A DNA stretch of 64,000 nt from Micractinium sp. NFX-FRZ (lineage: Eukaryota > Chlorophyta > Trebouxiophyceae > Chlorellales > Chlorellaceae): assembly GCA_029339195.1 (NCBI GenBank), contig JAPTJF010000014.1, positions 62,001-126,000 on the forward strand, written 5' to 3'. The notes beneath the pieces are model-generated. The model made no database searches and was not told the origin of the DNA. It saw nothing but the letters and a program-made list of their open reading frames with translations. Of this stretch, positions 46,153 through 57,709 are shown piece after piece (the stretch's first letter is position 1; every line of letters starts with the position of its first letter). The position numbers and the translations under genes are program-made.

Positions 46153-46853
46153 TTAATCTGAGGGCGGCGGCTGCGTCATTTTGCGAAGCTCCTCCTGCTT
46201 GGCAGCCAACATCTTTGAAAGGTCTGCCACCGTCTGCTTCAGCAGCACCCTCTCCTCGTTCCACGCCGCCTGGTTGCGTGCCTCTGCCTCCATGGAGGAC
46301 TGCAGCGCTTCGGCGGACGACTGCATCGCTTTGAAGGCCTGAATCGTCGTGAGCCTCAGGTACTTCACCTCCTCTCGCAGCTGCTCCATCAGCTCGGCAT
46401 TTGCGCTGCCGCTGCTGGAGCCGCTGCCAGCGCCGCCGTTGCTGCCGCTGCCGCCGCTCCCGCCGCCGCTCCCGCCGCCGCTGCCGCTGCCGCTGCCGCC
46501 GCTGGCGCTGGCGGTTGGCTTGTCAGTGAGCACTTTCGTGCTTGTGCCAATCGCAACACCCTTGGGAACGTCTGTAACAATGTACACCAGATCCAAAGGC
46601 ACCGCCTGCAGCGTCACACGACAAGACGCTGTGTGCTTCTGGCGGAGCTCCAGAGGCTGGCGCTGGCGGGGAGCTCACCGCCGGCGGGCTCACGGGTGTC
46701 GCCGCTCCCAGCGTCAATGCCACCAGTGACGCTGCTGCCTCGGCTGGCGCAGATTGGTTTGGCGGCACGCCTCAGGGACGTCCGTGTGGTTGGTGCCGGC
46801 TGGTCCAACCGCTGCGATGTGAACTTGCTTTGAACGGAGTGTGTGCCTCCCAT
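46153..46853 (-). CDS. Small coiled-coil protein with possible N-myristoylation site
   Basis: Two exons, 46853-46679 and 46628-46153, split by a 50-bp GTGAGC..ACACAG intron, give 216 residues in phase. The start MGGTHSVQS fits an N-myristoylation motif (Gly at 2, Ser at 6). The middle reads AVPLDLVYIVTDVPKGVAIG, possibly a small beta unit, then a Gly/Ser linker of about 35 residues, then a clear coiled coil: ELMEQLREEVKYLRLTTIQ, EAEARNQAAWNEERVLLKQ, ADLSKMLAAKQEELRKM. The end is TQPPPSD. I do not recognise the family. The alternative splice at the other AG in the same intron puts the coiled coil out of frame, so the acceptor at 46629 was chosen. It is divergent from the reading frame at 47047. 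Confidence 0.68.
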
Positions 46854-47046
46854 TGCCAGTGACTTTAAGGAACAAGCGGGACATTCGCCTTCGCAGGTTT
46901 GACTTGCGTGCTACGCCTGGTGAGCCTGCTCACCGCGTGCCCTAGCCTCCATGAAATCATGTACCGCTCAGGCACGCCTCGAGACACGTTTCAGGCATCT
47001 GAAAGAAGCTTTTGACTGCCAGGGCCCCTCACCGCTCCTGCTGCAA

Positions 47047-47787
47047 TGCTCCGCCTCACTGCCAGCTTTAGAACCCCGGCCTGGCCCTCGTCACATCATC
47101 GATGTTCACCACGAGCCTCAAAGCGGGCGGCACCAGGGCGGGAGTGCGCACGCAGGCTGGCGGCGCACGACGGCTCGGCCGCTGGCAGCGGCGCCGACGA
47201 GGAGCTCCCGCCGCCACCCACACCTCCTGATTTCAACAGCAACATCCACGACATCCCGACTAAAGAGATTGTTATGGAGAGTGGACCGCTACCTAGCGGA
47301 GCACAAAGCCTGGGAGCTGGCAGTGCAGCGCCGCGAGGCTAGGGAGCAGGCGCGCAAGGCAGCGGGCGTGCTGCCGCCGCCGCCGCGTGCGCCAGCGCTG
47401 GCCCCACTCGCCTGCCTGGCCGCTGCGTGGGCTCCGGCTGCAGACAGCACACTGCCAGCAGCCAGTGCGGCGCGTGAATCTGCAGCACAAGCTGTGGCGG
47501 CTGCTGCAGTCGCATTCGCTAATGCGGCTGTGGGACACGAGGCCGCGGCAGAGGCGGCGCACGCCGCTGCAGCCACGCAGCCAGCATCGGCGTTGGTGGC
47601 GGCCGGCGAGGAGTGGCTGCGCGCGGGTGTGGCATGGCGCAAGGCTTCTGAGTCTTTGGAGGCGGCGCGGCATGCACACCCTGGGGCGGACGCAGTGCAC
47701 GAGGCTGCAGCGGAGGTGGAGGCGGCGCACCGCTTTAGGCGCCAGCTGCGCGGCCTGCGCGGCCCTGCGGATGAGGATCAGTTGTAG
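47047..47787 (+). CDS. Ala-rich helical protein, apparently frameshifted
   Basis: Two overlapping open frames look like one gene broken by a one-base shift near 47280. The first, from the ATG at 47047, starts basic (MLRLTASFRTPAWPSSHH, organelle-targeting-like) and reaches PPDFNSNIHDIPTKEIVME. The second then reads RVDRYLAEHKAWELAVQRRE and runs through a long Ala-rich helical stretch (AGEEWLRAGVAWRKASESLE) to the TAG at 47787. No GT-AG intron small enough fits the join. The second frame is also open upstream to an ATG at 46951, giving a single 278-residue frame, but its upstream part has no protein-like character. Family not recognised. Confidence 0.42.
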   Translation, partial: CSASLPALEPRPGPRHIIDVHHEPQSGRHQGGSAHAGWRRTTARPLAAAPTRSSRRHPHLLISTATSTTSRLKRLLWRVDRYLAEHKAWELAVQRREAREQARKAAGVLPPPPRAPALAPLACLAAAWAPAADSTLPAASAARESAAQAVAAAAVAFANAAVGHEAAAEAAHAAAATQPASALVAAGEEWLRAGVAWRKASESLEAARHAHPGADAVHEAAAEVEAAHRFRRQLRGLRGPADEDQL

Positions 47788-49125
47788 TTGGAGCGACGTA
47801 GCTCTGTTGCAAGGCGCGCTCACTGCTGCGCGTTGCTGTGGCGGGGGCTGCATTGGCGGGTGGTGCAGAGCGCACCGATTGTACGCCTCGCACGCAAGCG
47901 CCATGCGCTGCCCAAGAGCGAGCACGCCTTGCGCGCGCCATGCAATCGTGTGCATGTGCGTGGCCCCGGTTCTGCCGTGCTGGCTGCCTTCAGAGGCAAC
48001 TTGATCACTTTGTGTTCCCATCTGCAGGGCAGGAACTGCTAGCTCACTGCAGCCATTGACACAACCCCAGAGGTGGCAGCAGCGGCTTGTGCACGGCAGT
48101 AGTCACGCCCTGTCGTGCCGCCGTTGCAGCCCGTGTGTGCGCTGCGGCTGGCTCCGGCTCGCCTCTCAATCACCAAAAGAAGTTCTGTTTGCCACGCCAT
48201 GTTTCATTTTGCTGCGCCTGCTCGCCCTGCCTCCATTGTTGCCCGTTTTACTCTTCCATCGTATGCTCCCTGCACAATCCTCCTTTCAGATGTCCACCTT
48301 CCACTTTTAGTGGGACACCCTCTTGCTGGTCTCCTGTCTCCTTGCAAGTTTTCAACACGCGCATCACGCCTCGAGAACTAGGTCCTGCTCCAGCTGCGCC
48401 TCCTCTTGGCCCACTTTGCTGGCGCTGCCTGGCTGCGGCTGGCACCCCACCTCATGCGGCCCTAAAGCCGCAGATAGAAGTTTGAGTTTTCATTCACTGC
48501 TGACAGCGTTTGCATTGGCCATACTGATGCAAGTTTCCAGGCAGATCACATTGAGGTCGAGTTGCTCGGCAGGCACGTACGCTGAAAGGTCGCAGGTGGT
48601 GCCGAGGGCATATGGCTGGCCAGCTGACGCGGTGCGAGGGCAGTGCCATCAGGTGCTGGAAGCACTGCTGCTGGCCCCTCCGCGCTGGCACCGTGGAAAA
48701 GACAGGATGGATCTGATGCGCATCCTTCCTCCCACAGTCATGGTATCAAGCGTCTCAGCCAGCTCTGGAACCCTGCGCCCATTGCCGCCAGCGCCGCTGC
48801 CTCCCGCCCACAGCGTGCCCGCATTGCGCCATGCTAGAGCAGCTGAGCGATCGACGGCGCTCCCTTAGGCCCATCAAAGTCCTGCTGCTCCTTCAGCTGC
48901 TCCTTCAGGCTCTGGTCAGGGCAAGAGGCAGCCGATCGCGCCAAGGTGAGGCCGCTGCGACGGACGTCGGCGCGATGTGCTATGGAGCTCGGGACACATG
49001 TGGCTGGTTTGGCGCGTTGCTTGTGGTATGATGCGCCTGCCGCCCCTGCTACTCCCTCTCATCCTCTACTCCCGCCCACCCGCCCCCTACCGCCTCCGCT
49101 GCCGCTGCTAGGCCGCTGCCGTGCA
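47788..49125. other. Region upstream of MMS19 without a supported gene
   Basis: Holds the 3' flank of the 47047 frame and the promoter of MMS19. Several open frames exist, but none has family motifs or closing splice sites. No TATA box is evident near 49126. Confidence 0.4.
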
Positions 49126-52100
49126 ATGGCGCCGCCTCAGGCGCCGCCTCCCGCCTGGATACCCCTGCTGCACGAGCTGGTGACCACCGAGGCAGCCTCG
49201 GAGCAGGTGTACAGCGAGCGGGCGGGGGAGCTGGTGTCACAGTTGAGAAGCGGCGGTGGGGGGGGCGGTGCAGCACCCACACCCATCATTCGGGTGGTGG
49301 AGGCCCTGGGCCCGTTTCTGACGAGCGAGAACGATGGCCAGCGCGCACGCGCCACTGGCGTGCTCGCAGAGGTGAGAGGACGCACGGCAGTGGGCTGGAG
49401 GTGCACTGGCATGGCGCCCACCTCACTGGCTGGCGGGCTGGCGGGCTGGTTCTCAGCTTCAGCGTCGCCGAGCGTCCCTGCTTCACATGCGAGGGAGGCT
49501 GCCCTTCCTGACTTGCATTGCACCCTCTGGTGCCCTCGCTGCGTGCCCCTAGTTGTCTGCCCACACCCGCATGCCGCACTTGGCTCACGAACCCTCCATC
49601 CCCTGCCCTGCTTTCCTCCCCCTCCTCCCTCCCCGCCCGCCAGGTGGTGGAGGCGCTGCCAGTGTCAGCCGGCACCGCCGGCGAGGTCGCCCACTTGGCA
49701 CACTTCTTCACCTCACGACTCACCGACTGGCCCGCTGTGCGCGGCGCGCTGCGCGGCTGCCTGGCGCTTGTCACCCGACGTGGCACACACCCCGCCACCT
49801 CCCCACCTCCCTCTGCCGCTGCTGCCGCCGGGCAGAGCGCCGCCCAGCAGCTGCCAGCACCAGAGGAGGGCGATGTGGTGGAGCTCATGCAGGCATGCGC
49901 GGCCAACGTCTTCATCCGGGCGCTGGGCCAGCAGGAGCGCACGCTGGCCCTGCGCCTGCTGGCGGGTGCGGTACAGCGGTACGGCGGCGCCCTGCTGGCG
50001 GCCAACCTGGACATGCTTGAGTACGTGATTGCCTCGGGTGGGTGGGTGGGTAGGGCGTCACCGTCGCAGCGGTGGGTGTGGGTGTGTGGGTGGGGTCTCA
50101 AGTTACAGCGGGTGGGTGTGGGGGAGTTTGGTGGGGTCATGTACCACAGCAGGCACAGCATGGGCAAGCACGGTGCATCATCGTCAATATTTGGTGTGCC
50201 GATTTCGATGGCACGGCCATGAGACAGCATGCGTGCACACCTGGATGGGACCCTACCAAGGCCTCAGGTGAGGTGCGCTGGGCTCAGCAGGCACAGCAGC
50301 AGGCACAACAATGCGACGCATTCGACTGCCCATGCACAACACCAGGTGTCCATGTGGGCTGGTGGTGCATCGCGGCCCTGAGCCGGGCCGCCCGCATGCC
50401 CCTGCCCCCGCCAGGCCTGCCTACCAACCCTGCACCCACCCTCCCTGATCACCCCGCTGCCTGCCCGCCCGCCTGCCTGCCTGCCTGCCTGCCTGCAGTG
50501 GATGGCGAGAAGGACCCCCGCTGCCTGCTGCTGTGCTTTGAAGCGGTGCAGCGCGTGCTGGAGCTGTACCACGCGCAGCCCCAGGACTCGCTGTGCCACG
50601 AGCGGTTGGAGGTGGGTCCGTGGTTCAGTGGCCAGACATTTGATGGAGCTGGTGGGTCGTTCAGAGGGGTCGCCGTGTGCAGCCCCGGGAATCGCTGTGC
50701 CACAAAGCGGTTCGAGGTGGATGCTAGTGTGCCTGATTTCTGGGCGAGCGTGTGTGCTTGGGAGCCTACTACCAGCAGCGCCCGAGTCTCGCTGTCCCAC
50801 CGACGGCCGTAGGTCGTGCGGGCGGGTGGGCGCGGGTGGCTGCCGGCCGCTGCTGGCAGGTGTGCCCTCCTCTCCGCCTGCTCAGTGCCCTTGCCTCGCG
50901 CCCCGTATTACCACTGCACTGGAATGCCACTGGCAGGAGTCTGCGGAGGAGCTGTTTGAAGTGCTGGCCTGCTACTTCCCAGTGACCTTCACCCCGCCGC
51001 CCGGAGACGTCAATCGGTGCGGGCTGGGATACCACGCACGCAGCACGCCGCCGGCTCCCAGCACAACTCAGCCCACAGCTGCATGGGCACTCTCGTGCTG
51101 CTCGGCCCCTGTGCCCCTGCCCTGCCCAAGCTCACCCTTGGCCCGCCCCTGTGCCCCTGCCCCCACTCCTGGCCCAGTTCCTGCTCACTTCGTTCACACA
51201 CCCGCCGTCTGCTTGCAGGATCACGCGGGAGGACCTGGCTGCCGGGCTGGAGTCCACCCTGGCGGCTGAGCCCCTGTTTGCCCCCTTCCTGCTGCCCCTG
51301 GCGCTGGAGAAGCTCAGCTCAACACTCAGGTGGGATTTCAGGCCTGGTATGCACATGGGATAAGGTGGGGGCCTCCTACTGCTGCCCCTGGCGCTGGAGA
51401 AGCTCAGCTCAACGCTCAGGTGGGACGTTAGGCCTGGCACATGTTTTGGGGCTGTCGGCATGTGAGGTCAAGGCGCCCAAACAGGGGGAGCCTTGTGCTG
51501 CTGCCCCAGGTGGTGGAGGAGCTCAGCTCAACGGTGAGGTGGGGCAGGCGTGCAGGGGTGTGTCCTAGTTATGCATAATATGTTGGCAGTGGGCTGTGTT
51601 GTGTGAGTTATCCCACGCTGGGTCCTGCCTCTCGGGCCCTCTCATTGGCCCCCACCTGCCCTCCTGAACTCCGCCTGAACTGTATCTGACCCCTGCCTGC
51701 GCCCTGCCTGCGCGCTGCCTGACCCCTACTCCCCATATGCCCGCCTCTGCTGCAGGCAGGCCAAGATGGATTCCCTGTCGCTGCTGGGGGCCTGTGCCGC
51801 CAGCTACGGCTTGGAGCCGCTGACCGGCCACGTCAGCAGCATCTGGGCCGCGCTGCGTGCTGAGCTGGCAGCGCCTGCAGCTGAGGGCCTGCTGGCTGCT
51901 GACTCGCTGGCAGCAGACGAGACGGCGGGGGCGGCGGCGGCCTGCCTGACCCGTTGCGTGGTGGCTTTCCAGCTCTGTGCGGGTGGTGCCCAACTGACGC
52001 AGGTGCCAGCTGGCGCCTGCCTGGCGGGCGCTGTGCTGGCAGATGCCAGCATGCAGGACATGCTCGCCTGCATTCGGGTCCCTGGCGAAGACCCAGCCAA

Positions 52101-54919
52101 GCACCGGCGCAGCACCCTGCGTGCCCGGGCGGGCGCCCGTGCTGCGCAGGCGCTGTGCCGTGCCGGCGGCGCGGCGGCCGCTGCGGCGCTTGCGCAGCTG
52201 CTGCCCCCGCTGCTGGCTGTTGCTGAGCAGTCATCGGTCCAGGTCAGCACTGCCAGCTGGCAGTCGCAGTGCCTGGCCTGGGCAGCGCTGCAAGAGCTGC
52301 TGCAGGCGGCGGCAGACGCGCCAGCAGAGGCAGCCGCGGGTGCGGACGCTGCCCTGCTGCAGCGTGCGGTGTCCGCAGCCACAGCTGCCCTGGCTGCTGC
52401 TGCCGCTGAGCAGTCTGCAGCCATGGAGGAGGAAGGGGGAGATGAGGAGACACAGGTGCCGGCAGACCGCTGGCCCATGGTGCCAGAGCACTGCACGCGG
52501 GCGCACGCAACGGCGCTGCAGCTTGCCATGCTGGCTGGCGTCTTTGGAGCGCCACACCTGGCGGCGGCACTGCAGCCGGCGCAGGTTCAGGCTGCGGTGG
52601 ACAGCGTGCTGCAGCTGCTGTCCGTGCCTGGCAGCCCGCAGCATCAGCAGCAGCAGGCGGCAATGGCGCCGCTGGTGGCCCTGGCAGGCAGCAGCCACTC
52701 CTCTGTGCTTGCAGAGGGAGCGCTGCCGCAGCTGATCGCAGCGGCGGGCTGCCAGCACTCTGCGGCATCGGCCCTGGCTGCGCTGCAGGCGCTGGCTTCT
52801 GCCAGCAGCGCCCTGCAGCTCCAGATTGTGGCAGCGCTCGACAGCGCCCTCCAAAGGCAGCTGGCGGCAGCAGCGGCGGCAGAGGCAGGCGCAGGCGGCA
52901 GCGCTGAGCAGCAGCTGCTGTCGCAGCTGCTCCAGGCAGCCACTGCCGTAGTGTCGGCAGCGCCCTCTGTGCACGATGCACGGCCCGCAGTGGCAGCAGG
53001 GGCAGCAGGGGCAACAGGGGCAGCGCCAGGAGGAGCGGAGCCAGCGGCAGCCTCCTTTCAGCTGGGGAGGCATTTGTTTGATGCCGTGCTGCAGCTGCCC
53101 CACGCAGCTTCCGCTGCCGCGAGCGCAGATGTGCAGGCGGCATGCGCTGAGCTGGCGTATCACGCGATGCGCACGGCAGCAGCGTCAGAGCAGCAGGCCC
53201 TGGCGGCGGCAGCCGTGGGTGCGCTGCAGCGGGCGCAGCACCTGGCGGGGCTGCAGGCCTGCGCCGCCTGTGCGCTGCTGGTGCCGCTGCGTCCAGAGGT
53301 GGCGGCTGCCCTCCCAGGCGGCCCGCCGGCAGCCCTGGTGCAGCGCGTGGTACAGCTGGCTCTGGCACAGCCGCAGGAGGGAGGCTCAGTCACGCGCTGG
53401 GCCTCCCTGGCGGCTGCGGCCCTGCTCAACAAGTGGCCTGCAGGTGCGTGTGGGCCGATGCGGCTGCTGGCTCCATGCTGCCGCTTGTGTCCTTTCTGCC
53501 GTCTGCGCCCTGTGTGCCGCTTGTATCCTGATTTGCTCCCTGCCTGCATCCTGCCTGCACCAGCGCCTGCCCGTCTGAAATGTGCACTCCTTGCCTGCTT
53601 GCTGATACAAGGACCCCGACGCTCAATTGTATTATCGGCCTCCCACTGCCTCCACTTCCCCCAACCTTCTGTTCTGCAGATGCAGACAGCCTGTCTGCCT
53701 GCATCTCGGCAGCCCTGCACGGCGACCTCTACCCGGCGTGCGGCCTGGACCCTGCGGGCGGTGCCAGCGGCGGCGCCAGCGCCCCACCTGCAGCCGCACC
53801 CTCTGCCTGGACCTGCCTGGCGACTGTGTGCCGGGGCCTGGCCATGCGCGGCCACCGGGAGGCAGAGGCAGCGGTTGGTTGCACCCTACGCAGCCTGGAT
53901 GCGGCAGCGCAGCGCTGGCAGCAGCAGGCGGGCACAGCAGACGGCGGCCTGGCGGGTGGCGTCCAGGCTGCCGCACGTTTCCTGGGGGCCGTGCTCGAGG
54001 ACGGCGGCAGCGCCAGTGGCAGCAGCAGCGGCGCCAGCGGCGCCATCCTGGGAAAGCAGTCGTATGCAACAGCCAGGCCGCTATGGCAGCAGCGGCTCTT
54101 CACTGCAGCTAGCGGGCAGCTGCTGCCTCTGCTGCAGAGCAGCTTGGAGCAGGGTGCCAGGGCGGGGTCCGAGGCGCAGCTGCGGCCGCCGGCCGGGGAA
54201 CCACCCCGCCCGGCGCTGGCTAGCCCGCCGCTGCTGCTGGCACTGGGGCACCTTCTGCAGTCGGCTCCCACGGCTGTGCTGCAGCAGCACCAGACGCGCG
54301 TGCTGCCCTGGCTACTGCAGTGCTTGGCGGCTCTGCAGGGCGGCCCGCTGGCTGATGGCGAGCTGCTGCAGGCGCTGCTGCTGCTGCTGAGTGCCGCACT
54401 GATGAGCGAGGCAGGTGTGGTTGTGTGCGGAGGTTGTGTGGGTCGCCCAGGCAGGCGGGGGCGTCTGGGCTGGCCGGGAGGGCGGGCAGGGCAGGCAGGG
54501 AGGGATCTTGGTGGGGCGTGAGGTCTGCGGGCAGCGGTGCCGTCGCCGCCTCAGGCTGTTGCCCGCGACTGCCACTGGCTGCATTAAAAGGCTGCACACC
54601 CACCAAGCGCCACAACCGCCTTCCCCCTGCCATCCCGATGAATCTCCACCCTCCCCCTGCCACAGGCCGGCGGCAAGCCGAGGCCGAGCTCCTGCCACGG
54701 CTGGTGCCCACCCTTCTGGATTTGGTTCGATACCGCCCAGCGGCGGCAGTACGCGAGACGGCCCTGCAGTGCCTCATGCTCCTGCTGGACCTTCCCTATG
54801 CAAGCCTGCACCCCTACCGCCGCCCAGTGGCAGCAGGGCTGGCTGCAGCGGTGGACGACAACCGTCGCACGGTGCGGCTGCAGGCGTCACGCTGCCGGCA
54901 GGCGTGGAGCGCAGCGTGA
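49126..54919 (+). CDS. MMS19: MMS19, cytosolic Fe-S assembly / DNA repair HEAT-repeat protein
   Basis: MMS19 is the adaptor of the CIA targeting complex, which delivers Fe-S clusters to DNA repair and replication enzymes and links to TFIIH. Eight exons (49126-49371, 49644-50037, 50499-50611, 50937-51016, 51219-51329, 51756-53443, 53680-54414, 54666-54919) close in phase to 1206 residues, within the usual range for the family. The N-terminal domain is diagnostic: VVEALGPFLTSENDGQRARA, HLAHFFTSRLTDWPAVRGAL, then LFEVLACYFPVTFTPPPGD and ITREDLAAGLESTLAAEP, and PLALEKLSSTLRQAKMDSL. The middle is Ala/Gln-rich HEAT repeat. The C-terminal domain matches too: VRYRPAAAVRETALQCLMLL, LPYASLHPYRRPVAAGL, DDNRRTVRLQASRCRQAW. 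The ATG at 49126 is the first in the frame. A long open frame starting at 51766 is only exon 6 read through its intron. Confidence 0.93.
51287..51545. repeat. Triplicated donor junction (MMS19 exon 5)
   Basis: The exon end ctgctgcccctggcgctgga..aagctcagctcaac..caggtggga (about 51289-51336) is copied almost perfectly at about 51377-51427 and, decayed, at about 51497-51543. All three keep a GTGGG/GTGGGG donor. The first copy would still encode LLPLALEKLSSTLR. Confidence 0.93.
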
Positions 54920-55322
54920 GGCGCTGGCTGGCGTGCAGCGGTGGCGGCAGCGGCCAGCAGGGCTATTCGCGGCGTTTTGTGCAGTGCGCATCGCAACCGA
55001 CAGCTGCCTAGATCACGTCTCTGTCCTAGCAAACCCCTGGGTGGTAGCTGTGCCCATTGAAACGCCCTTTGCTCTTCCAGCTCTCGCCTTCAGCTCTGCC
55101 CTGCTCCGTCCATTCACCCACCCCTCTGCTACTGATGTGTGTGTCTGTTGCCGGTTGAGTTGAGAGTTCCACACAGCGCAATGCAACAGCTGGCAATAGC
55201 GTTGCAATCAAGCACAATCAGCAAACACAAGCAGCTGACAGCAGCCCAGGGCACGAGCTCACAATGCCCCCTCCCACGGTCTCAGGCTCACAGCGCCCTA
55301 ATAAGGTGCAGCTTTCTGCCGC
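54920..55322. other. Convergent intergenic region
   Basis: Lies between the MMS19 stop (+) and the oxoacyl-CoA reductase stop (-). Only 3' UTR is expected. No reading frame and no clear TGTAA in either direction. Confidence 0.5.
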
Positions 55323-57709
55323 TCACTTGCGGCGGCGCAGCTCGCGCTTGCTGCCGCCCGCCCCCTCGCCCTCGCCCCCGCTGGCGTCCGCCTCCGCGCC
55401 CGCGCTCGCCGCCGCAGCCGCCGTGGCCGCTGCCTCTGCCTGCTCGCGGGCCACCCGACGGTAGTAGCGCGCCCGGAACCCCTGGTGGATGTTCATGACC
55501 TGGCGGTTTATGATCCATTCGGGGGCCCGCTTCACAACCGCCTGCTGCAGGCCGTGGAACCAGTAGGGCGTGAAGCTGTTTTCGTAGCCCAGCTGGCGCA
55601 GCGCGGCGGCGGCCCAGGTGGCGGGCGTGGGGGCGTCGATGCGTGCGCGCCTGCACAGGGACGGGGCACCCGGGGGGGAGGGCAATACATGGCGGGGTGG
55701 GGGCGGGGCGGGCAGCAAGGCGCAGCGGCCAGGCAGCCGCCCACCCTTCGATCGCTGGGTATCGTAAAGCCAACTTGAAGCCAGCTGATTTTGGACATTG
55801 TTGGTGGTCACGCACCCCCCCCTCTCCCTGATGGACCACATTGCACGCAACCGCCAGACCATGTTCCACACCGCCAAAGATGCATTCTGTAGCCCCCACC
55901 CACCTACCTGATTTTGGACATCTTGGTTGCCACAAACATGGGCGCCTGGTTCTGCACGCGCACCCCCAAGGGGGACAGCTCCGCGTCCAGGGAGCGGGAG
56001 AACGTGTCCACGTACGCCTTGGTGGCAGCGTAGACTGCAGGGGAGGGACAGACGTGTTGAGAGAGGGCGACTGCGGCAGACAAACGCCCACATCTCACAC
56101 ACACACACACACACATTACGGCTGTCGGTTGGCAGGCGTGAAGAGGGGGAGAAGAAGACGTCCCAAGCAGGTCGGTTGCCCCCCTGCCCTGCCACGCAAT
56201 GCCTCCAGCGTGCCCACACAACCCGCGGGCCCCGGCGCACCGGCCAGCAGGGGCGAGGTGGGGATGACGGTGGCCGCGCCGCTGCCCACGTTGACGATCA
56301 CGCCCCGCCCGCGCTCCCTCATGCCGGGCAGCACCATCTTGGAGAGCTGCAACAGGGAGGGAAGGGGGCGGAGGGGCAGGGAAGGGTTGGTAGGTATGCA
56401 GGCATGGGACCAAGGACGTCACACAGGAGCTTTGCAGGATGCACACAGACATGTGTTTGAGGTATTGACAAGGGAGCATTGCAGGGGCGGGGCAGGGGAT
56501 GTGGATGGCGGGGCGGCACCAACTGGCAGAGCTGCGGAGGGGAAGGGCGGGGCAGGGCCCGTGTGGCTCTTCGCACATGATAAGATTGGTGATGTGTTTT
56601 ACCCCGCAATCCACCAGTGTCGGCAGGCATGACACAGGAGCAACGGTTGTGCGCAGAGCGGGGCAGCAGCACCATTCCGCAGAGCTGCGGAGGGGGAAGG
56701 CAGCCCAGAGCCCAGCCTCTCCTGTCAAAAGAAAGAACCCGTCCTAAGAAAGAAGAACAGGAGCCATCTCACCATGGTGGGCACCAGCGCGTTGATGTTG
56801 ATCATGTCGTACACCACGTCATCTGGCACCTCATCCAGGTAATCTGGGTGGTCATACGACAGCCCAGCATTGTTGATGAGCACGCCCACCTGCGGTGCAC
56901 AGGCAGGCAGGCAGGCAGAGGGGGTCGTTATGTCGTATGGTTGGCCAGCGCTTTTCGGGCGTGCGCTTTCCGGGCACGCGCTGTTGCTGTGCCGAGCCCC
57001 TGCTGCGCTGCTGCACGGCGGCGGCGGGGCGGGTAATGGCAACTGCATGCAGCAGCGGCTTGCCTCCAGGCCTTCCAGGGTGGCCCCAATCTTGTCAAAG
57101 GTCTCGGGGCCGGCCTTGCTGAGGTCAGCAGCACAGATGCGGGCCTGGATGCCGTACTTGGACTCCAGCTCAGCGGCGCACTCCTTCAGCTTGGACTCAG
57201 TGCGTGAGATGAGCACCACGTTGAGGCCTTCGGGTGAGGAAGAGAGGAGAGGGTGAGGAAGGCAGAGCACGGGGTGGGCAAAGCAGGGGGTGCGTGGCGG
57301 GTGTCGGTTGGCGCAAGCGGATCGACGCAAGCGCTGGGCAGCCCGTTTCGCTGCAACCAAATGGACCAGCCCCTCTGTCCAGCCCTGCTGTGCCATGTAA
57401 ACGGCAGGCCGTCTGCTCACCCTTCTTGGCCAGCTGGGTGCAGTAGGCCTTGCCGATGCCGTCGGTGCAGCCCGTCACCACCGCCCAGGGGCCGTAGAAC
57501 TTCAGGTTGCGCCCCGGGCGCAGGAAGTAGGCGTAGACGAAGCGCAGCACCCCGAACACGAAGCGTAGCGCGGAGAGGGCCAGCACGAGCAGGGCCAGCG
57601 CCAGGAGCGCGGTGCCCGCCGCAGAGCCGATCAGAGCCTGCAGCTGCGCCTCCAGCATACTGGCAGCCTCGTGAAGGATCTCCCCAGATGTTGGCATGAT
57701 CAGTGGCAT
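55323..57709 (-). CDS. Very-long-chain 3-oxoacyl-CoA reductase (KCR, short-chain dehydrogenase)
   Basis: Second step of fatty-acid elongation at the ER: NADPH-dependent reduction of 3-oxoacyl-CoA. Exons 57709-57421, 57227-57064, 56889-56773, 56346-56241, 56034-55908 and 55650-55323 close in phase to 376 residues (372 from the second ATG at 57697). A membrane anchor ([20 protein letters not shown]) precedes the Rossmann fold: [51 protein letters not shown] with the catalytic Ser, and [16 protein letters not shown] with the YxxxK pair. [19 protein letters not shown] and the C-terminal helical region match the KCR/HSD17B12 group. The tail ends KRELRRRK, a basic ER-type signal. The intron after LEGLE uses a GC donor. 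Intron 5 and intron 3 carry repeat copies. Confidence 0.92.
55779..55937. repeat. Duplicated donor junction (oxoacyl-CoA reductase)
   Basis: cctgattttggacatcttgg at the true exon end (55908-55927) is copied as gctgattttggacattgttgg at about 55780-55800 in the intron, followed in both by a (g)ttg/ggtcac-type continuation. Confidence 0.8.
56096..56115. repeat. (CA)n microsatellite
   Basis: Ten CA units in an intron of the oxoacyl-CoA reductase gene. Confidence 0.9.

Noticed and set aside
52231..53368. Long minus-strand frames opposite MMS19 exon 6
   Set aside because: Composition is Cys/Arg/Pro-rich and there are no motifs. Antisense shadow of Ala/Gln codons.
51766..54390. 874-codon open frame starting inside MMS19
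   Set aside because: Its first part is MMS19 exon 6, but it reads through the intron at 53444 and then runs out of frame. MMS19 clearly starts at 49126.
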